Of a DNA stretch of 64,000 nt, positions 34,920 to 46,454 are shown one piece after another. The first letter of the stretch is position 1; each line of letters opens with the position of its first letter. A model generated the notes under the pieces. The model made no database searches. It was not told where the DNA came from and saw nothing but the letters and a program-made list of their open reading frames with translations. The position numbers and the translations under genes were made by a program. The stretch spans positions 3,410,001-3,474,000 of the forward strand of contig JAHLMK010000001.1 of the NCBI GenBank assembly GCA_019915135.1, written 5' to 3'. The stretch is from Strobilurus pachycystidiatus. Its lineage: Eukaryota > Basidiomycota > Agaricomycetes > Agaricales > Physalacriaceae.

Positions 34920-35010
34920 AATGTTAGAAGTTTACCAACTAGATACTCGATGACAGTCGATTGTTTGCCAGAGGGTCGATCGGATCGGACGGGTAAAGTG
35001 ACTGGTGTTG
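34920..35010 (-). pseudogene. Fragment homologous to the 61.4-62.1 kb coding region
   Basis: Read on the minus strand it gives STPVTLPVRSDRPSGK followed directly by QSTVIEYLVG. The same two blocks occur at 62107-62057 (STPVFLPVRSDRPSGK) and 61390-61360 (LTVIEYLVGERLALR), where ~650 bases separate them. The fragment therefore shows the uninterrupted arrangement of that site. Confidence 0.55.
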
Positions 35011-35151
35011 AGTCTACATGAGCAATGTACTAGATATCAATGGAATAAGAAATGAACGTAGAAGAGGAAAACCCCAAGATAAACTAGCCGGAATGGTAGC
35101 GTCTAACTGCTGTGGCATCTTTGAAAATGCCTTCAATATATTATAAGCAAT

Positions 35152-37559
35152 TCAATTGGTATCCATTAAGGACCGACGTCGTTTGATGCAGGCAAGTAGC
35201 TTAAGCATGTTTGGTTTTTGATTTGCAAAGGTTCCTGGGGACCGTCCGGCCCAAGACATGACATCGGTTGCATGAAGAGTAAGCAAACCTTGCGGAAGGT
35301 CCAACACAACCAAAAAGGATGTGGGTTGATTCATATTAAGCTCCAGAGCAAGACATACGCTGCGAACAACACGATAGTGCAGATATTGCTGGTATGCGGC
35401 ACCCACCAAACCAGATGCTGATTGTCCGTTACGAATGACCATAATCTAAGGCATGAGCTGCGAAAACCTGACCGATAGATATTCTGCAGGCAATGGTAAA
35501 GCGCTTGGGATATTTCCATGGTTCTGGACCGACGGTGGAGATTCTTCCGCTGTAGATAGCACGGGATTTACAGCCATATGTGAATAGGTGGTATGCGAGA
35601 CTATAGGAATTGATCAGTTATGTATGACAACGGAATTTTCAATGGTGTGTCCTACCAAGAAATAACGGCTCCAGTATATTTTTCATTCAATGAAATAATT
35701 CATCAGAGATTACAAGAATCGTCGACGCTGCTTCTATTACAGATGCGGGTGGAACCGGTAAACTTGTCATAAATGGCTGAGGAGGAGGAGTAGGAGTAGG
35801 CGCATGGCACATGCGATGACCGGGTAGAGTGCGCCTCCGAGAGGGATGGTGGTTGAGAAAAGGTCAGAATCTGCTCCGCTAAGACTTTGACTGCATTTAT
35901 AGATTAACAAGGTGTAAATAGTACTAATTGAGCGGACACACGTCGTCGGTTTAACTCCTGATTATTCAACTCTTGAGAGGGAAACACATTCTGCGACGAC
36001 ATAAGCAAAGCTAGTGGTGCCGGTGAATTATTGCCTAATATCAATGGAATGGGAGTTAGAATTGTTGGATTGAATGCTGTAGCCTGACCGCGTCCGCGAC
36101 CTCTCATACGTGCACGCAGAGAGGGTGAGGTCCGTCCCTCCCCTGACCTTGACTTTGCTTTGCGCATTTGTGTACAGGCCCTACCAGTTCCTTGTTGTTG
36201 TCCTCCTCTGCCACGCCTGGGAGGTGGTGGCGACTCCTGATATATGCTTGTTTCACCATCTTGGGTAGGACAAGGTCAGAGGGCGCGCGGTGGCTCGCTC
36301 ATGGTGGTAGGTGATCAAGATGTGCGCAAAAGATCTTTGGAGAAACAAATAGATACATACATATCATAAACTATGTAGTTGAATACAAGCAATGTGAGTT
36401 ACATCGTAGTCTATGCCAATGACAATTTTGTATGAGGAGATATACGGTTTTTCTACGTATAAATTAAGGGAGAGTGTAACCATTGCTTCCAAGTACCTTG
36501 GCCCCAACAGCGGTATAAAACACAACCTCAAAACGCCGTCAAGACCATTCATGGGTTGAAATTGCAGAGTATTAAGCCAAGCAGCGGTAATTGTTGAAAG
36601 TGGCACACACATTTTGTTAACACATACGCCTATATAAAACTTGGTTGAGGGCTCATCCTTTGTTGCGTCGTTCTCGACTGCAAAAGTGATCTTGGCAATA
36701 TATGGTCAGTATCTCAGTGAAGCGTCTTACAGAAAGTGAACCTCACCTGAATTTGTTTGTCAGGCGGCAAAACACCACAGCCGGTTACGGCTTTGCGGAA
36801 GGCGCGTGTGCGAACGTATGGTTTTTTATCATGAGCAATGTACTCCTGCTTGGTAACCTGGACCTCAAATAGAGGATGCTTGACATGTCCAAGTCCTCCA
36901 AGGTAGGCCTCAACTCGTACCTTCCATTGCGTCTCTAAAGCAGTGTGCGTATCCATCAAAATCCACTCAATGGTGTTCATGACGTCTTGAGGCGTAATAG
37001 TCAAATACGGGGTGAGACTTGCTATGAGAGGCTCGGGTTGAGTGCCAAAGAGCTAGTGTAGAATGCATGAGACGTCTACTTATGATAGAACAACAAGATA
37101 CACACATGCCAGAAAGACTTAACGTCAGGCAAAGTCATTGCAAAGCCGCTTAAGAATGCACCTATAGCAAAATCATGGCGGAAAGGCATATCTGGATTAC
37201 GATTAGCGGGAATTCTTAGAGCACGATGCACAATCAATTGTTTGTGGATCTCAAGCACTTCATTGAGTAGAAGCGCTTGCGTCTTTATATTAGCATATTA
37301 TTAGTATCAAATATAAAGACATCGCCAATCACGCATAATTAGACCAAAAGAGGCCAGAAAAAGTCCTTGAACATAGTCGTAATGATCATGTGAAGGCGTA
37401 TGATATGGATTATTGTTCAGATCTGACTGTGCCAGTAGTCATGCAAGGTCTGATAAACCAGGCACGACACTTATTGCCCAAACAATATTATCGACAACAA
37501 CTTGTTAGCCCTTCATTAAAGCGTAGATGAAGAGGGGGGATAGATCGGGAGGAAGGAAA
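35152..37559 (-). CDS. 3' part of a split multi-exon gene, function unknown
   Basis: Minus-strand exons are visible at ~37290-37110 (ending FAIGAFLSGFAMTLPDVKSFW at a GTGTGT donor), 37060-36750 (SLTPYLTITPQDVMNTIEWI, then FRKAVTGCGVLPPDKQIQV), ~36640-36364 (VPLSTITAAWLNTLQF), 36164-35904 (Arg-rich, RARMRGRGRGQ) and 35442-35152 (FLVVLDLPQGLLTLHATDVM). The order FLSGF, then LPPDKQI, then WLNTLQF is faintly like the end of a HECT ubiquitin-ligase domain, but the active Cys signature is not evident, so I leave it unassigned. The 5' part lies at 59190 and above, separated by a solo LTR and Gypsy2. Confidence 0.4.
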
Positions 37560-37869
37560 TGTTAGCGTCCGTCCTAGGATCCTGAGTGGGTCGGGCTGTC
37601 TGTCGAGATCGGGGGTGTTCCGCTGGCAGGAATTAACACGAATAAGAGTCGAGACGTCAATCAGACGGACTCCTCGAGTCGTCTATTGGTCTGTTCTCAC
37701 GAGAGGGCGTTCACTTAGAGATCGACCCGGTCAATATCTAAGAGGACGGTCTGTTGTATGGGGGAGACGGGGACGAGGACAAAGAACGGGATAGTTAAAC
37801 GTAAAGTCCACTCTAAGGTTTTACAAGTATGATAACGCTGTATTTATACGTCGGGCGGCGGGACCGCGC
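37560..37869 (+). repeat. Left part of a solo LTR split by Gypsy2
   Basis: Begins TGTTAGCGTCC right after GGAAA (37555-37559). Its other part is 58409-59183, which ends CATACCA followed by GGAAA (59184-59188). Joined, the LTR is ~1,085 bp with TG..CA ends, a TATTTATAC box near 37842 and a 5-bp target duplication. Orientation is inferred from the TATA position. Confidence 0.75.
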
Positions 37870-39533
37870 TGATGTGCAAGTTTGGAATAGACCTCTGAAA
37901 AAGAAGCTATCGTCACACTATCAATCCTTATCACAACTAGTACTCCTTGTAAGAGAGCTGGGGTGCACAAAGGTTCGAGAGAACAAGGTGCTTTTGGGGT
38001 AATGGAGAAATAGAGATGTATTCCGAATGCTGTAGTTAAACTACGAGTTGTTTTGGGGGTGTAGGAATTCTGATCGAAATGACACAAGAAAACCTTGAAG
38101 TCGTAGGCCGAACCTCTTGACGTATGAAGACCTTAAACAGCGCGAGGCAATGTAGCTTCTACCTATTAAGTGCTCTGGTGTACAAGGACTTTGTCTTGGA
38201 ATCATCAGGCCGCTACCGCAGGTTTTACGCCACTGGACTGCTAACGATAAGGACTCCTTCTTGCACTTAAACCAAACTTCTAGTGTCTTGCACCGGGACC
38301 AAAGGTTCCGAAAGGTGTCTCAGACGTTGACAACACTTGTTCAAACTCAACTTATTCCTCAAAGGGAAGTACTTCACGAAAGAGCGTGAGTGCAGGGCAG
38401 AACCACTTGCAAACCGGCCTTCTTGCGAATACAAGGTTCTAACACCAAGTAGATTTGTTGGTACTTGACTTGATACGTCGGAATAAGGTTCTTTTGAGTC
38501 TTTCAAGGAGTTTGGCAACACCTGATGTCTTTAAATCTTGGAAAGGTCTTTGGGGTCTTTGTGTACTTTGCAGAAATGAGTCGAAACTCGAGATAGATTC
38601 ACTACAATGGCTGCGTCTGACTAGCGGCTACTGGAGGGGGCTCTAAGCTACCAAAATATGGGTCCTTTGGGCCCTTTTATACTACTGGTGGTCTCCTACT
38701 GAGTAAGCATCTATTTTAGGATCGGATACATCGGACATTTGAGTCATACAAATGCTGGGTTCTTATTGGCTATCCCTGGTCAAAACAACTGCAGACAGGC
38801 CGCTTGGTCCTTTAGCCATATACGCCACCTTGGCGGTATGGTATAATCCTTGGGCCCAGGAGATCGAGGTCCGATAAGGACTTCGATCCTTAGGTATCTT
38901 TAAGATGCAAGGTCCTACGGACACCTGCTTTTTTGTGGATAGGTTGGATGGAGATCATTAAGAACGTCCTTTCAAGCGCAGACACTACAGGGGAGTGCTT
39001 TCTTAAAGTGGTAATACACCCTGCTTTCGGAGTGGTCCTTGATCGTGGATCATGATCAATTGGCATAGCGGAAGGCGTCGGTTCAGAGTCCTTGACAGCT
39101 CCGAAGATTATTTCCCCAGAAGGGTTGTGATGTCCTTGAACTATTTCGGGACCTTCCAGGTCTTTGGGTTGAGAAGCACAGGTCTTGGGTCGCTCTAACT
39201 GAACCGCTTGGAGACCTTTGGACTCTCCTTGGGTGCGAATAGTTATAGCACATAGTCTGTAGTACAAGGTACACGCAAAGGTACGGGATCTTGAAAGAGA
39301 TCCAACGCGCGGATAAGGATATTCGGATGAAGGTGATCGAAGATTTCGATCGCGCCTGTCCTAAAGGACTTGTTAAGTTGCCTGGACTTTGTCCTGAAGG
39401 CTTGCCCGCGTCAAGGCAGTAACTCCTGCGTGCTCTATCCTAAGTACTTGACTGGAGGTTCCTAAGGTCTTTGGGCTATTCAGGAATCGCAAAATTCCCC
39501 ATTTCTAGTACTGGAATAGTACCCTGCGTATCA
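37870..39533 (-). repeat. Gypsy2 3' LTR
   Basis: On the minus strand it begins TGATACGCAGGG and ends TTGCACATCA. It has the same length as the 5' LTR and differs at about twenty positions by eye, nearly all transitions. Confidence 0.9.
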
Positions 39534-39543
39534 TCTCCACTTG
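39534..39543 (-). other. Gypsy2 polypurine tract
   Basis: CAAGTGGAGA directly abuts the 3' LTR on the minus strand. It is short but in the expected place for priming plus-strand DNA synthesis. Confidence 0.6.
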
Positions 39544-39676
39544 ACTTATGAAATGTCGTCCGCGACATAGTCCTTGGTGGTTCAGAACCTTTATCCTGGG
39601 TACCAGGCCGTCGTGACAAAGTCCCCTTTTGGTTTCTGTCGCCCGATGGACCTTCCTTTGCCTAATTTTGTTCCGT

Positions 39677-39684
39677 TATAAAAG
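39677..39684 (+). promoter_or_regulatory. TATA box of gene A
   Basis: TATAAAAG lies about 55 bases upstream of the gene A start codon and 125 bases inside the insertion, a normal spacing for a fungal TATA promoter. Confidence 0.55.
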
Positions 39685-39731
39685 GTCCTGGGACTTGTCC
39701 CCAGACCTTTCATTCCTGCCTTTCTTTTATC

Positions 39732-42700
39732 ATGGCTCCCAAAACTTGGACTCCCATCGCAAAACTGCCTCCCACAACGCCGCATGTTCCGTCCGCGAAG
39801 GACTTGATCACAACGCGCAACCTTGGCGCCGGTCTTGTCGCTTACGCGTTTGACTACGACCCTCCAGCCAACACACTGTCATGATGCGTCTCCAGGCAGA
39901 CCACTTGTCTCATCTACACAGCCGCACGGCTCATTGCCACAGCCACAACTCTGGCTCGCTATGGCTGCACACACATCTATGATCTATCTTCCATGCCACA
40001 AAAGCTCTACCGGGAGGTAAAGCAGGATGATGACAGAGTCTAGACGCTTCAGGAGCTCCGGGAGCACCTGCGCATACTCTCATAGTGGATCAATGTGAAC
40101 ACCAGGGAACCGGTACTTGTCACAGTATGACCGTAGCTTCTCTTGGTCTTGGATCACTTCTCAGACCATTGCACACATTGTTGTAATGGCCACAACACTC
40201 AGGAACAGCTACAGCACTCAAGAAGGAAGCACACACAAGGTACCACTACCAGGAATCGCTCTAGAGACTCGTGGAGTCATCTAGAGGTATATCTATTGAA
40301 GGAGAAGTCACAACACTAACACTTGACACTTGAAGGGCCTCTGGACCGCAGGAGAAGGTTGTAGAACCTTGGAGAAGGTCCCAGAAGGTTCAGGGCGCCT
40401 CCAGAACGTCATCCCGCCGCATTGGGCGCTCTGACTCACTCAGGAGTCGCTGCAGCATGTGGAGCGGCGGGATCCCGCCCTTTACCCGCTCTGACTCATT
40501 CAGGAGTCTCTGGAGTCATCCCAGGAACTTCTTGGCAGCCTATGACTCGAGCCAAGTCTATACTTAGGCGCATGAGCGCATGCTCCCGCCATTCCCGCCC
40601 TCCCGACCAATGGCAGCCCGCCGATCGGGCGCCCCGCCCCTTGAAACAGTGGATTAAGTGTCTTCCATCGCATCCGACACAGTGGGAGCTCTGACTCAGT
40701 CAGTAACCAATTTGGGACACTAGAATGGTATATAAGTCGAAGTACATTCAGCTATGTACTTCAGAGCTGGACATTATTGCATCTGCGCTATTGTATATTC
40801 CTTCGCAGTACCCTTTGGCATCTTGCCTCTGCCATTGGGGAATTGCTCTCTAAGGGACCCTCTCTCATTGTACGCTTCACTCTCTGCTGAATTGTACTCT
40901 TACTCGTCATCCTCTCCTTCCTCTCCACTATCCTTTTGCCACAGGATTGTCCTTGCGTCACTGAGTACGTCGTTGACATGCCATGCAACTGGACGCTCGC
41001 TCTCATTGATGGTATCCCGTGGGGATCTCTGTTGAGTGGGTCAGGGATGAAGATGGATGGATCTGTCGGACACTGGCTGTACGTTTGCTCTCGTCGAGGA
41101 CGAGGCAATGGTGCAGTCACTGTTGGATTGCTGTCTATGCACCGAGGGTGCTAGACATTGATCCCCGCTTGTGTAGCGCTACCCCAATGGAGTGTAATGA
41201 GTGGCGCAGGTGAATAGGATCCACAACGACACAATGGGTCTACCGTTGAGCAAGACAACGGCTAGACAAGATGAACAGGAGTCTTGCTAGGCAGAGTGCC
41301 TAGGAGGTCTCCTGGCCTCCACCCCGAGGACGGCTTTGGGACATGGGATTCACATATGGAGGTGTGCAGTTGCCGTGTAGCGCTGTATGAGCTTGAGCAC
41401 GTGAGAGTGCTGGCTCAGGTCCTAACACACACCCGACTTCCTTATGTACCTCGGCATGCACTTTACGCTCATCATTCCCAAGGTCCATCGTCTGGACCTT
41501 AAGAAGGCGTGCTCAAATCCCAACGTGGCACAGGAGATCACCGGCTATGTTGACAAGATCATGGAGAGAGTCCTTGTGCGTACTCCCTTGCTTCGTCCTT
41601 TTCCTGATCCTGACTTCCATCCTGTCCTTGTTTTCCTTAGGCCGTCGCCCATGACCTTCGCACCTTTCCGACTGGTTCCAAGGTGTCGACGGACATGGCG
41701 GTGATACACATTGTAGAACCCTAGTGCCAGAACCAGGGAATTTTGCGATTCCTGTAGGAGTCTATGCCAGGACTTCCAGTCACAGCACAACGACCAGAGA
41801 GACACACGGAGAAACTACCTTAACGCAGGCAAGTCTCCAGGACTAAGGGATACGCGCCTTAGGACGCGGTATGATCGACCGATCATACTCCTTAACTCCG
41901 AATATCATTATCCAAGCGTTGTACTCTTAAAACCAGGAGTTCATTCAACCGTGTCGGTCATGCAACGACAAGTGCCTACCAGAAATAGCACTACGGAAAG
42001 TACCCAGGCAGGAGATACTCTACCAAGAAGGCTCAAGGAGTTTACTCGTTCTAAGTCAGAACTCGCGCGACCAAGAATAGATCAAGGAGAAGATCTCTCT
42101 TCCGGGCCATGGCGCCTTCGGAATAGTGATCTCCGCTCCGACGCCTCGCACCAAAGAAGAAAACGGACTTCGATCCGCCGCCGCCGATCACTAATGATAG
42201 ACCTGGCTAAAAGGCCCGATCATGGACCTTGTCCCTCCCTGGAACTCGCGTATTGATGTGGCGTCACTGAAGTTGTCGAAAACGAGTCACCTTCCAAGCG
42301 CTAAGGACAAACCCAACCAACGCCTAAAGACACGAAAGAACTCATTAAGGAGTTTTGCCAAGACAAGCGGGACCTCGGGAGACAGAAATAGACTTAAGGA
42401 AGAGCCAGATTGGTGGTGTGGCGCACTTGGCGCTGACCAAGTGTTCAGTCTTCTCCCGGGTCGGCTGTTTCGAACAGGGATAGCCAATCAGGACGCTAGT
42501 ACAGAATGACTCGACCTCCGAGAGGCCCGACAGGTAGTAAACCCGCTTACAGTACAGAATAGTAGGAATAGTATAAAAAGCCAGAAAGCGCCAGTAGATG
42601 GCCAGCTTAGTGCCCCCACAGTATCCGCTAGTAATACGCAGTCGCTGTAGTGAATCTAACTCGAATTTTGACTCAACTTACTCTGAATTTGAGAGAACCC

Positions 42701-44524
42701 AAAAGACCTCGAAAGCCCCAAAAAGACCTTAGAACCATTTAAGCGATATCAGGTGTTAGCAAACTCCTTGAAGAACTCATCGGTTCCTATCCTCCAAGTC
42801 ACTAAGACAATACTAAACGACACCACTTGGCGTTAGACCCTTGTGTTTGTTAGAAGGCCGGGTTGCAAGTAGTTCTGCCTTGCAATCACGCTCTGTTGTG
42901 AAGTATTCGCCTTTGAGGAGTTTAGTTGAGTTTGAACGAGTGTTGTTATCGTCTGAAACACCTTACGGAATCTTTGGTCCCAGTCCAAGACACTAGAAGT
43001 TTGGTTTAAGGACAAGGAAATCGCCTTACTTGGTAGCAGTCCAGTAGCATAAACACCTACGGTAGCGGCCTGCCATAAGACAATCACCTTGTACAAAAGA
43101 ACGATCAATAAGAAGGAGCTACATTGCCTCGCGCTGTTTAAGGTCTCCGTACGTTGTGACTTCGGCCTACGACTTTCAGATTATCTTGTTCGACTTTGTG
43201 AATCAATCTCCCTACACCCCCTAAAACTACTCGAACGCAAGTTTGGAATACATCTCTATTGTTCCAATACCAAAAGTACTTGTTCCTTTGAACAACTACA
43301 CCAGCCTCGCTCCCACAAGGAGTATTAGTGAGATATAAGGATAGATAGGATAGATTTCATAGTCCCTTTTAGAGGTCTATTTCGAACGTGCATATCAGCG
43401 GTGTTCTTTTTCAACCTTCGCCTCTATATAGGGATGCTGGTACACCTTCTTGGGATTCACCCTCAGACGCCAATGCACCACATTGCCCATATTCTCCAAC
43501 CTTTGGTGAGCAGCTGCAAGAAGGCGTCTAACGCCCACTTCCCTGGCCTGTCCCCGGGTCACCCTATGCATCCGGATAACGCTTATGTCAAACCGGACAA
43601 GATCAAGAAAGGCAAGGTATGTCCTTTTGTTTACTCGTCGGTTTCCTGCTGTAACCTCTGGATGTCTTTGCTTAGAAGGCAAAGAAATCGCCCGAGGTCG
43701 TTACTGAGGCCATGGAGAAACGAGCCGAGACGGGAGACGGTGACGTCGCGATGGATCCCGACTCTTGTGCGCGCTTCTTTCGTCCGGAGTACTTTAATTG
43801 GGCTGACAATGTGGCAGCTGGCGAGAGCGACGGTGAGGACTCCATTGTCGTCGTCGGTGATACTGTGCGCTCAATTTCTTTGCCAGTCTCATCTTCCTTT
43901 ATTGAAGCCTTTTGTCAGCTCCAAGTTGCCAATTCCTTGTCAAAGGAAGCCGAAGCGGTACGTTCCTTTGAATTCTATGTTTGTCCCGGACTTCCTTATG
44001 ACTTCTTTAATAGTCATCTTCCGTCCGTTACCTTCCTTTCGCAGCTCTTTCCGGTATGGACATTAACGCCCGTGTTTACCAGAAAGCCCTTCAAACCTTG
44101 GGCGCGATCAATGGTCAAGAAGCTCCTCCTAAGCGTAAGCTTAACGATGAGAACGCTCGTCGTGTTGTAAAGGCAGCCCGACCTTTGACCTTTGGGGTCA
44201 AACCCGTCGTTCTTAAACAACTTGAAGGTGGTAAGGTGCTTCTTCCTCACTTCTTGGCTTGTCTTGTTGATTCTTGGTTGCTTCTTTTTAGCGAACTAGT
44301 ACATCAATGGTCTGTCCGCCGCGTTGGCACAAGTCCACAAGCGTATGTCAAGATTGTCTGGTCTTGACAATCCCAACATCTTGCCCAACTTGGTCATTTT
44401 GGAACGCCAGTACCGGCACGACATTATCTCGACCTTCAACAAGATTCGGGGTCGTATCCAAGTCCTGCAGTCGACTCGCGACCTTTATATCTTGGCCTTA
44501 GACGCAATTGACCAGGCTCAGTAG
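39732..44524 (+). CDS. Gene A of the unclassified element, interrupted by two solo LTRs
   Basis: Not recognised. It starts MAPKTWTPIAKLPPTTPHVP. After removal of the first solo LTR the frame passes directly into DFLMYLGMHFTLIIPKVHRL. An intron (41576-41640, GTGCGT..TTAG) leads to AVAHDLRTFPTGSKVSTDMA. Removal of the second solo LTR again restores the frame into VFFFNLRLYIGMLVHLLGIH. Later exons have a basic/acidic linker and a helical C-terminus (ILERQYRHDIISTFNKIRG to LALDAIDQAQ, stop at 44522). Introns lie near 43617-43678, 43955-44042 and 44230-44290; the middle borders are approximate. The helical, motif-poor product could be structural, like a capsid or coiled-coil protein; that is only a guess. 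Confidence 0.55.
39877..41427. mobile_element. Solo LTR 1 inside gene A exon, 1,551 bp
   Basis: Begins TGTCATGATGCG and ends CCTAACA on the plus strand, with the exact 5-bp target duplication CACAC on both sides (39872-39876 and 41428-41432). No internal retrotransposon region remains, so it is a solo LTR left by recombination. The final ~260 bases match the outer end of the Gypsy1 LTR. Confidence 0.8.
41702..43397 (+). mobile_element. Solo LTR 2 inside gene A exon, 1,696 bp
   Basis: Begins TGATACACATTG and ends CGTGCATATCA. GCGG precedes it (41698-41701) and follows it (43398-43401), with an ambiguous T as in Gypsy2. The ends and several internal blocks resemble the Gypsy2 LTR, so it is a diverged relative in the opposite orientation. 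Confidence 0.8.
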
Positions 44525-44965
44525 ACTACAAGGTCCTTCTTTAGCTTAGCGTTTGCCAAGTCTTAATCAGTACTACTCATAGTTTTTCTCTACTTCGTCT
44601 TTATACTGGTTTCGGATTTCTTTTTCACTTGTAGGAGCGGTAGTCACTTTGTTTCCTTAGACTACTCTAGGCCCAGTTGGTGCATAATCCAACTCCTCTC
44701 AATTTGAACCCTCAAAGTTTCCTGACCGCCTCCTGGTAGGTCTAAGATCAAACTTAGTTTGATCGGCTATCGCCGATCGTACCTACCTTTAGATTGGTGG
44801 CGCCTAAACTTTGTCCTTTTATCGGCTTGTTCAGACCTTCTTGACTGGCGGAGGTTCTCTTTTAAGTCGGTTGTGGAGACGGGAATCTCATCTTTGATCA
44901 TGCCCGCGCCCGTCCTGCCTGCCTTTGCAGATACACGCATTCAAGGCGTTTGACTTCGCTCGCCT

Positions 44966-46035
44966 TTGACCTCCTTTCAACATGACTTAGTCACCGCGGA
45001 CCTTGCGCTGAGCTGCGCCATGGAGATGTACAACTATACACGCTACTTCGTTGTAGTAGTTCGTCATCCTGATGGGACCTTAGCTACGGAGGACGACACT
45101 CGCCTCCTTCCCCAGCTCAAGCCTCCTGTTCATGCCTTTGGTCGCAACGAACCTCTAGATGTCCCGACCTTGCGCTATCTTTTGCACGTTTTGGTACGTC
45201 TAGTTGACTTCGTTCCAACACCTTTCTTGATTAACGGATGGTCCTAGGTCCGATTTCGTTATATCTGGGAACCCGCTTTTCACTTCCAGAACGGGGCCAT
45301 TCCTCACGGTTTCAAGGCACACTTCTTTCCTTTGTACTACGCCGCCGTTGAACTTTGCAAGGCTTGGTTCGCCGAAGGCAATACCTTTGACGGTGAAGGC
45401 GCCCGCTTCCACCTGGGGGACCTTAACATGAACATCCTTGCAAGTTACCCTTGATTTACCCAAGAGTTCGTTGGACCTTTCATGGTGAGTTAATCCTGGT
45501 CTTTTCCTTTCATATCTTGTGGTCGGTTCTAACCTTAGACGTAGGTCGAGGCCCACTTTGGTGGTTACTCTGGCTTTTCCACCCTCCTTCGCTCGCTTTA
45601 CATCGGGTCCGACGACCTGAAGGTCCTCCCCGTTCAGTATGGGGACCTTACTACCGACCTTGTCACGGCTATGAAGTGGTGGCCAGAGTTCCAACGTCAG
45701 AACTCTGCTCTTTATGGCTGGGACGACGTCTACGCGTTGGATAGACCTCCCAATATGCGTCGGTTGATCCCCGAGATTGACCTTCCCGCCATTCGGGTCC
45801 GTGACCAACTTCGCAGTTTGAGGTCCGTTTGTAACTTCTGTGTTTCCAGCGCCCCAACCAGTCATTGCCTATCATCGATCCACTACTCTGGCTCATCGAC
45901 TGGTCGGAGGCCACCGAAGTAGACTACGAACTCCTTGCTGCTAGTATGTTAGCAGTTGACCTTCGCAACGCAGGACCTTTCTATGCGCGCCTTGCGAACC
46001 TTCCGGTCCCTCCTGATTGGAGTCGTTTTGCTTAG
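44966..46035 (+). pseudogene. Gene B of the unclassified element
   Basis: Not recognised. The readable part runs from ALSCAMEMYNYTRYFVVVVR through DVPTLRYLLHVL. A GTACGT..CCTAG intron (about 45193-45247) follows, then VRFRYIWEPAFHFQNGAIPH. An in-frame TGA interrupts ILASYP and FTQEFVGPFM. The next exon, after a GTGAGT..CGTAG intron, reads AHFGGYSGFSTLLRSLYIGS; the last part ends NLPVPPDWSRFA. The TGA could derive from CGA by C-to-T change. The start is unsettled: an ATG at 44898 is out of frame with the main reading. Aromatic-rich and without transmembrane segments; no catalytic motif seen. It follows gene A on the same strand. Confidence 0.45.
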
Positions 46036-46454
46036 TCTTTAGTTGACTTCTTTTGACCTAAAGGTCGCCTTTCTTTTCTTCCTTACGAACGTTCTTATAG
46101 TCACATTACTCTTGCCTGTATTACTTTACTCGCAACGCAGTTCCTTGTGGGCCCTTTCGACGTTCAAGGTTCCTAGCCTCTGACCTTTGCAACTTTTGGC
46201 ATATCAAGGAGAGTCCTGGACTCTCCCCTTGACTTAAGGTTCCAACTAAGGTCCCTTGTTCTTGTATTCTTAGTGTTTTCACACGGTTCTTTTTGAGTAC
46301 AAGAAGTTGTAAATTCTTATAAAATACAACGGGACGGGGGATGCGTATATGTAAAGTGTCCTTTTGGCACTGACTGGTATTCGTGTATATATAAAAAAAG
46401 ATTAGCGGCGGGATGCTACTAACGTCCCACCGCGATCTCGGCTATCTTCCTGAA
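46036..46454. other. Convergent 3' ends of genes B and C
   Basis: About 420 bases between two facing genes. AT-rich strings and A-runs (TATATATAAAAAAAG near 46388) may serve as polyadenylation regions. Confidence 0.35.

Noticed and set aside
38267..39274. ORFs inside the Gypsy2 LTRs (also at 57142-58149)
   Set aside because: They occur in both LTRs simply because the LTRs are copies; no protein motif is present.
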